Below the pieces are notes generated by a model, which worked only from the letters and a program-made list of their open reading frames with translations, was not told the DNA's origin and did no database searches. This document shows positions 9,500 through 19,160 of a stretch of DNA of 64,000 bases, piece after piece. Made by a program: the position numbers and the translations under genes. Position 1 is the first letter of the stretch. Each line of letters opens with the position of its first letter. The DNA is from Maylandia zebra (lineage: Eukaryota; Chordata; Actinopteri; Cichliformes; Cichlidae): NCBI RefSeq assembly GCF_041146795.1, contig NC_135170.1, forward strand, positions 36,934,159-36,998,158, in the 5' to 3' direction.

Positions 9500-12400
9500 G
9501 TGAGTCCTGCAACTCCACGTCCACAGAGAGCTGTCCCCGCGTCAGCTGCATGACAGTTATTGAAAAATCACTTGGATGTTTCTGTGAGGTTAAATCCAGA
9601 TATATGTAATTATTGTTGTTTTCATTCATGAACGTTCACAAAAGCAGAAAAAGTAAAAGCACAGTTGTTGATTGATTAAATTACAGTTAATCAATCACAC
9701 GTGAGTGTGCTGCAAGGATTTTAAAGCATTGTGAAGTTTGACGAGATCCCTCGACCCCACGAACGAGCCTTTCAGACTCATGCTGGGACATGAGGGGTCA
9801 AGGAAGGACAGTAGGAAGGAAAACTTCCTGTTAAAAGGGAGTTTTTCCTTTCCACTGTCACCAAAGTGCTGCTCATAGGGGGTCATATGATTGTTGGGTT
9901 TTTCTCTGCATCTACTGTACAATATAAAGCACCTTGAGGCGACTGTTGTTGTGATTTGCGCTGTATAAATCAAACTGTGTAAATTGAGAGTGAGACCAGA
10001 GTCAAACAGGATGTGACACGAGTCAGATCAGATCTCTGACAGGAAGCTGCCATCTTTCTGTTGAGCTACGTTCCTTCCTGCTTCACCAAACCTCAGACTT
10101 CCTTTAGACCAAACCAATCCAACCAAGGTGCCATTATTTCTATTTCGTATCACTTTATAACTTCTTCATCTCAAAGAAAAATATCTCCTACACCATATAT
10201 AAGGATGCATTGTCTATGAAAGACACAAATATGGTTCTTTTCATGTACTGGCACAGCTACATTTGTCTGAAAGCTTACTTTATGGCTCTTGTATAGTTAT
10301 CTGTGGTACTATATAAGATGAGCGCTAAATTCACCCACGACATGGTTAAGTTGGTGCACTGCCCAAATGTCTGGCTCCTGAGAATGAACCACCATCCTTT
10401 TAACTTAACGAGTGAACTGTCTGCTTGTTTCTCCTTAAAACAAACGTCGGTTTGACTCGACACCACCAACACAACCAGCTTCAGCGGCAAAATAACTGAA
10501 TGAACGTTACTCCATCCAGATGTTTGACTGTAAAAGTGGCACACAGTGGCATGGTCCTCCTGTCCTGTTTGCTGGTTCTGTTTGTGGATGTATTATCCAT
10601 AAAATCGTGATCTGTCTGCAGGGTTAAAGTCAGTCTTCTAAAGTAAAGGCCTTAAAAGTAAGTGGAACCTGAGCCGCATTAAGTACTGACATTGCTAATG
10701 TCACGTCACTTTGCCGACATTTGACCAAAAGTAACTTTTTCCACGTTCTTCAAAATTTGCATTGCTACTTAAATAAGTGAGAATAAATATGTCACAATAG
10801 ATACATGAGAACAAAGCCCAGCACTTGCTTGTCTTCCCCCAATTTGTTTTTAAATTAGCTGTGTCCCAAAACGTCGGCTGCATCCTCCGGAGGCCGCATT
10901 TGAAGGCCAATTACGTCACAGCCAGGCGACGAAGGCTGTCCCAGTTCGTCGACTCCTTCAAATGCGTCCTCCTTTTCCCCGAATTTGAAGGATGGGTCGG
11001 GTGTGTCCTTTGTGGCCCACCATATCCCAGAATTCATAGCGCAGGGCCAGCCAAATTTCAGCTGCCAACAATGGCGGCCGCTGCTAAGTTTTAAAATTAC
11101 TCTTATTAATCTTTCTGGGTCACAAAATAAACTTTTAACATATTTTAAGGCGAGAAAGCAGCTGTGTAAATTACAAATATCTGCTCGGTTTATCAAGACA
11201 TCGCATATTTGCAAAAGTGTGCCGACGTTTTCGGAGACGTCTGTTACCCACCCGCTCGATAGCAAGCCGGGGGGTTCAATGGTCACTCCAGCCGGCGAGA
11301 GCAGCGGACTCCCGGCTTCATCGTTTTCAGACCCCCGCTCTTTCGCTACTCAGGTTAAACATGATATAAGTCACTCGGATAACTTAAAAATGTAATTGTT
11401 TGCCTTTTTTCTGTGTTTTATTTGTTCCGGAGTAAATCGGTTTGGCTGAAATCAAAGTTATTAGATTATTAGATTAAATAAACTTTAATAATCCATCGGG
11501 TGGGTTCCTCCGGGATTCTCACACAGCTGAATAAACGTTAAACAGAAAACTGATTAAACAGAAGTGTGAGACGGTCGAGAGTTTCCTCCAGTGTCCTGAT
11601 ATATTTTAGATAGCAAGGAGCAGACGGCCGAGTTTATTAAACTCCACCGAGACAGCGGTGACGCAGATCTGAAGGCTCGACCATCACATTTCACAGCCTC
11701 GCACTTCCGGCCTTCTCGGTCTTTGAAGGACCCGGCCCACGTAGACCGCGAAGGCCGGGTCCTCCAAAGGATGCAGCCGACGTTTTGGGACACAGCTAGT
11801 ATTCACCAACACACTTCCGCATCTGGTCCGTTAAGTTATTGTGTTCCCAGAAACGCTTCTGTTTTCTGAATTGATTTTTTTTCCTTTTGTTTTGGCTTTT
11901 AGCTTTTCCTGCACCACCCCTTCTCCCCACCGCTCCACCACCCATTTCCCATTTTGGGTCAGATACGTTAAATAATGTCTGAGAATGGCTAATTAAAATA
12001 TAGAAAACAGTTCCATACTCTTTCCCAAACCAGCAGAGGGATGCAATCTGTCCAGCATGCCCTAGTCTGTGGAGGAGACTCTTTGAGGCTCCGTTCGATC
12101 ACTACCTCCAGGTCATGATCATCAGCGAGGACAGGAACGCAGAACAAGCCACAAATCACAGGCTTCTTGCTCAGCTCTGTCCTCACCACAACGGACGGAT
12201 CACTGCAGCCTGTACAGCCTGCCTTACTTCCTAACTTCCTTCCTAACTTCCTTCTGTCTTAAACCCATCTCCAATCTAAAGTGGATGACCGCCTGGTCCT
12301 CCACACTGCAAACCAGCTGATGAAGCTGGATGCTGTTGTTCATGCGACAGATCTCCACTCAAGCTCGTTAACAGTAAACTCCTGATAAAGTTTCTTTAAT

Positions 12401-13365
12401 TAATCCGTCACCATGTTTGATGTTGTGTACAGGATTCAGACCTCGGCCTGAAAAGTCCTCCTGCTCTGTTTGAGCCTTTTAGATTTGAGTCTTTGCAGCG
12501 TTTGGCCCTTAGAATCAATCCTCCCCTCAGGTGTGTACACAACATGAAGACATTGTTGCCTCGGTTCAACTCCACCATCGGACCAGAGTCTTTCTGTACC
12601 CGGGTCTGTGTGGGTTCTCTCCAGGTACTCTGGCTCCCTCCCACAGTCCAGACACCTGCAGTCAGTGGGGTTAGGTGAACTGGTAACTCTAAATCATCCA
12701 CAGGTGTGAATGTGAGTGTGTTAGAGCTGTGGCAGACTGGCGACCTGTCCAGGTGTGCCCCACCTCTTGCCCTATGATAGCTCAGATAGGCTCCCGCCCC
12801 TCCGCAACCCTGATAAGGTTAAGTTGGCCACTGATGGATGGTCTCTGAGCGTGACGGTGCTTGTGGGTGCAGGTCTCTGCCGGTTGTTCAGGTGTGTTGC
12901 AGGTGTGAGGTGTGTGTAACGGCAGTGATGTCTTCCTGTTTCTCCAGCATGCACATTGTGAGCGGCTCCTGCAGCTCGCCCCTGCCTCCCACGCTCAGCC
13001 CCTACGAGAACGGCAACGCCCTCTTCATCAAGAAGCCTCACACGGCGTGTGGCTCTGTGACCGTCTTCACCTACGACCTCCAGCACGTGTCCACCCTGCA
13101 GTTCAACGGCAGGGTCGCAGTGATGTTCTCGGTGCCGTACGACTTCAACTTCTACTCCAACTGGTACGCGGTGGGAGTCTTCGACATGGACAAAGCCTGC
13201 GACCAGCACCTTTACGACGAGATGTACAACAAGTCGGAGCAAAAGTTTGTCAGGGGCAAAGCCAAGGGGCCGAGTCTGGCCTACAGGGGGGCCTACATCA
13301 CTGTCAGGGCCACCATGTCCGACACCTACCAGCCCATCCTCAAGGTCGCCATCTGCAATAACTGA
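9423..13365 (+). CDS. actinoporin-like protein (two coding exons)
   Basis: Coding exons are 9423-9499 and 12948-13365. They join within an Arg codon (CG|C) to give 164 residues, against about 175-180 for sea anemone actinoporins. The second exon holds the family core: MFSVPYDFNFYSNWY (P-Y/F-D and YSNW of the lipid head-group pocket), then LYDEMY, with the aromatic spacing of the membrane-binding cluster. The family folds as a beta-sandwich that binds sphingomyelin membranes. Compared with anemone toxins the N terminus is short and shows no signal peptide, and the amphipathic pore-forming helix is not obvious. Fish members of this family exist; whether this one lyses membranes cannot be told from sequence. 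ATG 9423 lies seven bases after the acceptor. Internal Met codons are less likely starts. Confidence 0.85.
9720..9975 (+). mobile_element. 3' end of an L2-like LINE
   Basis: AAAAGGGAGTTTTTCCTTTC, GGGGGTCATATGATTGTTGG and CACCTTGAGGCGACTGTTG are shared with 47575-47790 and, in reverse complement, with 30130-30265. This is the 3'UTR of the LINE whose longer copy lies at 30116-33500. It sits in the intron of the actinoporin-like gene. Confidence 0.7.
9990..10855. other. intron sequence, nothing recognised
   Basis: AT-rich intron of the actinoporin-like gene with no repeat I could match within the window. Confidence 0.4.
10856..11809. mobile_element. non-autonomous TIR element
   Basis: AGCTGTGTCCCAAAACGTCG at the left end recurs in reverse complement at about 11773-11809, and similarity runs on through GGCTGCATCC(T/C). 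The interior has open frames of up to 143 aa on both strands with no transposase motif. No clean target duplication is visible. A related end (GCTGTGTCCCAATTC) occurs near 59765. Confidence 0.65.
11810..12940. other. intron sequence, nothing recognised
   Basis: Remainder of the actinoporin-like intron. CT-rich runs (11885-11950) and short duplications (CTTCCTAACTTCCTTCCTAAC near 12230) are present. No coding exon is supported. Confidence 0.4.
12948..13365 (+). CDS. actinoporin-like gene, coding exon 2
   Basis: Acceptor TTTCTCCAG ends at 12947 and the stop TGA is at 13363-13365. It carries nearly the whole beta-sandwich domain. GC content is clearly higher than in the flanking introns. Confidence 0.9.
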
Positions 13366-13791
13366 GGCCCACAGCCGCACCTGCAGTGTGCACCATTAAT
13401 CCCACTTAACCCAGTAACACTGGGTTCACACTGCAGGAGACCTGCAGCTGATTGATCAATCAATTAATCAGTCATCAGTCAGTTCGATTCTCTCCTCATT
13501 TTATATCCACAAACACAGATTAAATCTCAACATTTATTTGAAATTTGGATTTCTTTCCCTGCCCCTCCTTCCTGATGACATCCAAAAAATGGTGAGCTGT
13601 GATTGGTCAGCAGTGTGTCTGTGATGTTGTCTGAACCCGATGTTAAACTTTTTTTCCTTCTCTTTATGTTTGACACAAACTTAACTTTTACTTGTGATGA
13701 TGTCACTCAGAAATCGTCATGGCGACTGCATTACTGTGGTCCAGTGAGATGAAACCACAGAGCTGTGCAGCTGTGAACATGTGGATGAGAT

Positions 13792-13797
13792 AATAAA
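13792..13797 (+). terminator. polyadenylation signal, actinoporin-like gene
   Basis: AATAAA 427 bases after the stop codon, on the same strand, with no other gene between. The 3'UTR in between has no other feature. Confidence 0.55.
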
Positions 13798-13847
13798 GGC
13801 TGAGTGAGTCCTAAATGTCTGAGCTGTTTTCTTACGATAACCAATCA

Positions 13848-14170
13848 CAAAGCAGTCTAAGGAGCTTGGGAAGAAAAGCGTCGGGACTTCTTTAAGTTTC
13901 TTGAAGACGTTTGGTCCGAGAAGCTTCTTCAGTTTTCAGAGCAACTAGTGCAGAGTCCAAGGTTTTAAGCCCTGTGAGAGTTTTTCTAAAGGGGTCGCTG
14001 ACCCACTGTTGATCCTCCGCCTAATCACATGAGCCAAGGTGTGAAAACAGGTGTCACTATCAGCCAATGTTGTGAAACCTAGTCCCATCCTGTCATGTGA
14101 CTTACTGAGGTAAGTCACATGACAGGGTGTGAGTGGGCGTTAAGGCGTCTGGGAAGGATCCCATCCTCTC
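13848..14170. repeat. dispersed repeat with internal hairpin
   Basis: GAAAAGCGTC-GGACTTCTTTAAG and TTGAAGACGTTT...GAGAAGCTTCTTCAG also occur at 24470-24545, and the second half (GTTAAGGCGTCTGGGAAGG) near 40700-40960. It is a dispersed fish repeat. A 17-bp perfect palindrome with a 4-base loop lies at 14089-14126. Confidence 0.6.
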
Positions 14171-14394
14171 TGTGAGAGGATACAGAGCTGCTCTGCTAAC
14201 AGCACTGCCATACACCTCGTGGAGGGCTATGGAGCGTGATCCCTGAAGATGGAGCACGTCCTCTGTTGAGGGACCAGATCTGCCCCACCCTGGCCCTGGA
14301 TCAGGGAGGGGCAGAGGATTATCTGGATTATAGATGAATATTATTTGCTATTGATATCTATTGACAGTGTATTGATTTGTCCAGGAGCTGAGAG

Positions 14395-14579
14395 TTAATT
14401 AAGTTAATTTGTAAATTTTTGTAGTAAATTGTAAATATTGTAGAACTTTTCTTCTGTCATTTAATGGTCGGGCATTGTACAGCTACAAGCATTTCACCCC
14501 CATGTCATACTGTGTATGGTTGTGTGTGTGTGACAAATAAAATTTGAATTTGAATTTGAATTTGAATTTGAATTTGAGC
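14395..14579 (+). mobile_element. 3' end of a CR1/Rex1-like LINE with (AATTTG)n tail
   Basis: ATGGTCGGGCATTGTACAGC...CATTTCACCCCCATGTCATAC matches, in reverse complement, the 3' end of the LINE at 53322-56085. It ends in repeated TTTGAA units (14545-14577), a typical LINE tail. Confidence 0.7.
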
Positions 14580-14728
14580 TGCCCTCTGATCCCATATTTA
14601 TCATCATCAGCATCATGTGATTTTCTGAAGGTCAGTAAACGCCACACAGCAGATCCTCCAGTTTTCACTGCATTTAATTTAAAAAAGATCTTTGTTTACA
14701 TAAATATATAAATACATAAATACTCTGA

Positions 14729-14751
14729 ATAAATAAATAAATAAATAAATA
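14729..14751 (-). promoter_or_regulatory. AU-rich element in interferon-like 3'UTR
   Basis: On the minus strand this reads as overlapping ATTTA pentamers (ATTTATTTATTTATTTATTT), starting 13 bases after the stop codon of the interferon-like gene. Repeated AUUUA is the classic destabilising element of cytokine mRNAs. Confidence 0.6.
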
Positions 14752-14763
14752 GAGAGGGGAACA

Positions 14764-14934
14764 TCAGAGACAGTCTTCAGATATTGTGTCAGTGTTGCGT
14801 TGCTGTTGCGTTGCTGCAGAGCGCCTCCTGCTGGCAGCAGCAGGAACTCTGATGGAGGCCACGAGCAGCTCCAGCTGTTCCAGGCGCAGTTTGGTTTCCT
14901 TCCTGAGCAGCTGCCATGACGCAGTACTGCAGCC
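14764..14934 (-). CDS. interferon-like gene, last exon (C-terminal helix)
   Basis: Acceptor GTGTACAG, 56 codons and stop at 14764-14766. WQLLRKETKLRLEQLELLVASI is the helix E/F signature of the family; the basic tail ASRRRS is also usual in fish. Confidence 0.75.
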   Translation of the reverse strand, partial: GCSTASWQLLRKETKLRLEQLELLVASIRVPAAASRRRSAATQQQRNTDTISEDCL

Positions 14935-15595
14935 CTGTACACACAGTACTACACTTATTACCACTGTCACTACACACAATAATACAACGAGTACTACAGT
15001 ACTTGTACTTACAGAGCAAGACAGAGTACTGTTGGCCAGAGTCCTGTAGTAGCTCCTCAGTCTGCTGTTGGCTGGACTGTTGGTCGAAACCTGGAGACAA
15101 AGAACAGTTCAGACTGAGGCTCGGAAAGGAGGTGAAGTGTTGGTGTGGGAGGAGGTGAAAGGAGGTGAAGCACTGATGAAGAGGAGGCTCTGGGAGGAGG
15201 TGAAGGAGAGTGGGTGTGGGTGCATGTTTGCTCCTGTGAGTAGGCTGAAAGCAGTGAAGTGGGCGTGTCCACTCACACACGCGCTGAGAGTCTCTAACTT
15301 AAGTTCAAAAACCCTGAAAATCCTCTTATACAGAATCTCTTTATGTATTCACACAATATGTTTATGCAGTCCTGGAATATCATTAAAGTCCTGGAAACAT
15401 GTTTGAAAAAACCAAGCAGTGTTTTTAATGTCCTGGAATGTTTTAAAGACCAATTTAAGGACCTGTACTCACCATGCGAGTGAGGAAGCCCCGGGCTTCT
15501 TCCATCGGTGCTTTGTAGTGTGTGAGCCAATCACAGCAGAGGGCAGAGGTCAGGGTGCCACAGAGAATGAAGAGCAGACCGGTCCAGGTGACCAT
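14764..15595 (-). CDS. type I interferon-like gene lacking the two central exons
   Basis: Three exons join in phase 0: 15473-15595, 15013-15090 and 14764-14934, giving 123 aa; typical fish type I interferons have about 180. Exon 1 encodes a hydrophobic leader ending in CCDWLTHYKA, like the mature CDW start of fish interferons. The middle exon (RLRSYYRTLANSTL) matches the usual fourth exon (LRRYYRRL.NSTL). The last (ASWQLLRKETKLRLEQLELL) matches the conserved C-terminal helix. Exons 2-3, encoding helices B and C, have no counterpart in the 382-bp intron between 15091 and 15472. The frame is nevertheless intact and promoter and 3'UTR features are kept. It may be a decaying paralogue or a shortened product; a receptor-binding four-helix fold is doubtful. 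Confidence 0.75.
15013..15090 (-). CDS. interferon-like gene, exon equivalent to family exon 4
   Basis: Acceptor GTCTCCAG and donor TCT|GTAAGT, 26 codons in phase 0 at both ends. It includes two N-x-S/T sites in NSTL and NSRL-type contexts; only NST is a good glycosylation match. Confidence 0.7.
15473..15595 (-). CDS. interferon-like gene, exon 1 (signal peptide)
   Basis: ATG at 15593-15595, 41 codons, donor ATG|GTGAGT. The leader is about 20 residues with hydrophobic core GLLFILCGTLTSALC. An upstream ATG in GCAGCATGG is out of frame. Confidence 0.75.
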
Positions 15596-15659
15596 GATGA
15601 AGATGATGAAGATGCTGTGCGGTGCTGAGAGTGCGTGTCCATGCTGCCAGCAGAGATCA

Positions 15660-15690
15660 GGCTTTTATTTTACAAACAGGAAACAGAAAA
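15660..15690 (-). promoter_or_regulatory. interferon-like promoter: ISRE plus TATA-like box
   Basis: GAAACAGAAA at 15680-15689 fits the ISRE/IRF consensus GAAANNGAAA. A TATA-like AAAATAAAAG (minus strand, 15662-15671) follows ten bases on, about 70 bases before the ATG. ISRE next to a TATA box is typical of virus-inducible interferon promoters. Function is inferred. Confidence 0.55.
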
Positions 15691-15738
15691 CATAACAAAA
15701 ATTCCGTGTTTCAGTTTTCAGACAGAAGCTGTGAAAGT

Positions 15739-16925
15739 ATGGGCTCATAATGTGGTCATAAATAGTTTGTACTTGTAAATCAGTTTTGTATGTGTAAAAA
15801 GAATTTGTGTGTGGACTTAGCCAAAAAATACGTGTGAAACTCTGCACTCAAGTTTCAAGTAACAAGTATAAATTTTGACCCTGTTTTTCTTCCTTTCATC
15901 GGGTTGGCCAATGTCATGTCAATCACAAATTTAACTATCCAATCAGAGAACAGATGGGTTTGGCTGTCGGAGGGGCGCTTTTTTGAACTGCAGGTCCTTG
16001 AAGGGTAATACAGTTTGAAGCTGGAGGACCTCTATATAAATATAAATAGCAGCTAGGTCCCCTAACTTTCAGTAGCTGTTGAAAGGATAAAGTTGTGGTA
16101 TATCAGTGGTTAGAAACACCATTATTACTTTAGGATTAATTTAACACAAAGTCAGGGCTGACCTGGGACCATTGCTGTGAGTCACAGTGCGCAGCATAAA
16201 GGTCCTTTCACATCGGACGCAGGATGTGCTGCTAATGCTAACTGCTAACTAAAAGCCAAGGATCCAGAATTTGCTGCTGGCTGCTGGGCTCTGTGGGTTT
16301 TTGCAGCAGCTCTACCTGTACTAGATGCACCTGCTCCTTGTCGTTTCTATCTCTGACTTTATGTCCTCTACAAGAGTTTCTGTTTTTTTTTGCTGGTTCT
16401 TCAAATGTTCAATAAAAACATGTATGCTAATTCATAATGAAGAAATCTTTGTAAGTATCCCCACTAGTAAAGACTGTCATTTCCACAATACTGCCCCGCC
16501 CCCCGCCCTAGGTCCGCAGCGCTGTTGAAAAGGCTTTGGAGGTCCCTGTATTAAGCATGTAAACCTGTGACACATAAATCACCAAACTCAGACGACCACA
16601 GACTGTTTTCCTTCGTGATGAAGGAAGACGCTGGGCTGGCATGTATAAGGGCATTTATTCTCTTCTAGGACCTGAAGCTCCATAAAGCACACCTCCAATA
16701 GCCAAACCCACCTGTTCTTTGATTGGATAGTTAAATTTGTGATTGACATGACATTGGCCAATGAGATGAAATGAAGAAAAACAGGGTCAATATTCGTACT
16801 TGTAACTTGAAACTTGAGTGCAGAGTTTCACACGTATTTTTTGACTAAATCCCCACACAAATCTTTTTACACACACAAATTCGATTTACAAGTACAAAAT
16901 ATTTATGACCACAATTTGAGCCCAT
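15739..16925. mobile_element. DNA element with about 230-bp terminal inverted repeats
   Basis: ATGGGCTCATAATGTGGTCA at the left and its counterpart ending GAGCCCAT at 16925 begin arms that stay similar for about 230 bases (15739-15968 against 16697-16925), including GTGAAACTCTGCACTCAAGT and its complement. The 730-bp centre has no coding potential. It starts about 50 bases upstream of the interferon-like ISRE. Confidence 0.75.
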
Positions 16926-16929
16926 ATGA

Positions 16930-17515
16930 AAGGGCGGGCTTTCAGAGTCTCGTCTCTTTAATCAGGATAAATGTTGTCACACACACTTCAACTGCTTTGA
17001 TCTGAACCTGAGCCGGGTTTTAACACCTGTCTGCAGGTAAAAGTCCCCACTCTGTAATTTACAAATGTCCCGAGGGGACTGAATGCATCAATTATTTGTA
17101 ACGTTTATTTATTTATTCGTTTCTAAATCAGAGGTTTTATATTCATGGATACAAGTTTGTGTTTAATCTGCGTGTTTAGGCTCTTATATTCAAGGACCCT
17201 GGAAATCCTCTAGAGGACCCTCACCCTCACAGTCCTGGGATATTCTTAAGCACCCTGGAAAGTCTTGAAGTGTCCATCTTCGTGAGCTGTGATTGGTCAG
17301 ATGTGTGTGTTCTGTCTTATTAACGTGATCAGTTCATTGATCTCAGGCTGATCGATCACTGATTGATCGATCAGCTGTGTATTGGTAGAGGAATGACAGC
17401 ATTTGGGTGGAATTCGCTCGCTTTCATTTTCCACACTGACAGGAAGCAGCAGCATTTCACAATAAAAGCTGTTTGTGTGTGCGGTTCACTGTTTCCTATA
17501 AATAAACTCTTTAAC
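16930..17515. other. intergenic, nothing recognised
   Basis: Weak similarity (CCTGGAAATCCTCT...AGTCCTGGGATATT at 17195-17260) to the interferon-like intron at 15310-15440 is the only structure I see. Confidence 0.35.
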
Positions 17516-17520
17516 TCTTT

Positions 17521-18345
17521 ACTCTTTATTGTCATTGCACAGTCATACATAGTACAGTAGTACAATGAGACTGGAAAACTGTCCTACGTCGGCACTACAT
17601 ATAACACAACACGATATGACACATCACAACGCAACACAAACAACACAACACAGTATATTAACTTAGTAATAAAAAAAGAAGAAGAAGTGTATGTGTATTG
17701 CACACTGTTATTATTACACATTAATTATTATTGCACCTTGTTATAAACATAAATATTATTATTGTTATTGTATTAAACATTGTTACCTCCCCCCTAAAAA
17801 AGTCCAGGGAGGTATCCAGTCAGGTCAGCTATTTGCATTGATCAGGGCTGTTGCCCTGTTGTAACAGCTGTCCTTGAGTCTGTTTGTTCGGGACCTCAGC
17901 AGCCTGAACCTCCTGCCAGACGGCAGCAGCTTAAACACCCGGTGACTGGGTGTGTGCAGTCCCGGAGGATGCTGCGTGCCCTCTTGAGACAGCGAGTGCT
18001 GTACAGGTCCTTCAGGGAGGGAAGAGGATGTCCAATGATTTTTTGGGCCGTATTAATGACCCTCTGGAGTGCCTTTCTGTGTGCTGTGGTGCAGCTGGAG
18101 AACCACACACTGATGCAATATGTCAGCACACTTTCAATGGAGCAGCGGTAGAAGACGGTCAGCAGCTCCTTCTTCAGGTCCATTTTTCTGAGGATTCTCA
18201 GAAAGTGGAGACGCTGTTGGGCCTTCTTTAAGACCGCAGAGGTGTTAGAGCTCCATTGGAGGTCTGTGTCTATGTGCACACCCAGAAACTTGAATCTGGA
18301 GACCCTTTCCACGCACTCGCCGTTGATGCAGACAGGCTGCGGCTC
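17521..18345 (-). mobile_element. LINE 3' half (reverse transcriptase C terminus)
   Basis: The minus frame 17896-18312 encodes FKFLGVHIDTDLQWSSNTSA...LKKAQQRLHFLRILRKMDL and FYRCSIESVLTYCISVWF, the C-terminal part of a fish non-LTR reverse transcriptase ORF. It is followed by a 3'UTR ending near a TTTATTGTCATTG stretch. 5' truncated. Related pieces lie at 22525-22680 and 51395-51780. Confidence 0.75.
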
Positions 18346-18903
18346 GGACTTCCAAATAAAGATTTGTAGATGTCTGTGTATTTTATAATCGAAGTTTCTG
18401 CACTTACTGTTGTGAACCTTCTGCTTTCCTTTTTGAGTTTTTTCATGCAGTCTTTATTCAAACCTTACCTGAAAACCATCATGCTTTTATTTTGGTTTGC
18501 AGTTTTGTTTTCTGCTAACACCCAGCTGACGTCATCGTCGTTTTCGCTTTCGGGTGTGCAGGAAACTCTCAGTGACGTCACACCAGGTGAGCTCACTGAT
18601 GAGGCAAGAAAGAAACTCGGAAATAAAACTTTATTAACACAGCAGAGTGGCGACAGACACGTGCGCTCATCCCGATACTCCTTACTTCCGGTCTCAGCAG
18701 ACAAAAAAAGCTTCATTGAACAATCTCTCCACGATAATCACTATGACAACACAGCAGACGTAAATAGAAAAGCAGAGACAGGATTGTTAAATAACAGCCG
18801 TGAGACTCGTGACGAACAACATTAAAATGACGCCAAACTGATTTCCAGAACTTTCCCCAGATTCCTCAGAGGAGTCAGGCCCGGCAGCGGGTGGACTTCA
18901 GTG

Positions 18904-18963
18904 ATTGGTTTTGTAGGAGAACGCTCTGATTCGTCGAACATTGTCGCTCTGTCCCCTGATTGG
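18904..18963 (+). promoter_or_regulatory. rdm1: rdm1 promoter: two inverted CCAAT boxes
   Basis: ATTGG occurs at 18904-18908 and 18959-18963, about 100-160 bases before the rdm1 ATG, in CpG-rich sequence without a TATA box. This layout is common in housekeeping and DNA-repair promoters. Confidence 0.4.
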
Positions 18964-19061
18964 TTGCCGTGGCAGGCTCCGCCTCTCAGCGGAAGCGCGC
19001 TCCTCTCGCGACCCCGCTGAGCGCGTTATCAGTCCAGGGGAGCGGCACACGTGCGGCCGGG

Positions 19062-19160
19062 ATGGAGGCGGAGGTCGTGGACTTCCGGGTTCCCGTGGAG
19101 AGCAATAAGACGGTGCTGGTGTGGGACATCCCGCCGACCCACGGCGAGGCACACATCCAC
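19062..19160 (+). CDS. rdm1: rdm1 exon 1
   Basis: 33 codons, donor CAC|GTGAGT, phase 0. An in-frame upstream ATG at 18960 exists, but the family start is MEAE at 19062. Confidence 0.9.

Noticed and set aside
10855-11395. 143-aa and 136-aa frames
   Set aside because: Lie wholly within a TIR-bounded non-autonomous element and include its terminal repeat; no conserved motif.
12912-13361. 149-aa open frame overlapping actinoporin-like exon 2
   Set aside because: Wrong frame; composition (His/Gln/Arg-rich) is a shadow of the GC-rich true frame. The minus frame 12772-13380 is likewise a shadow.
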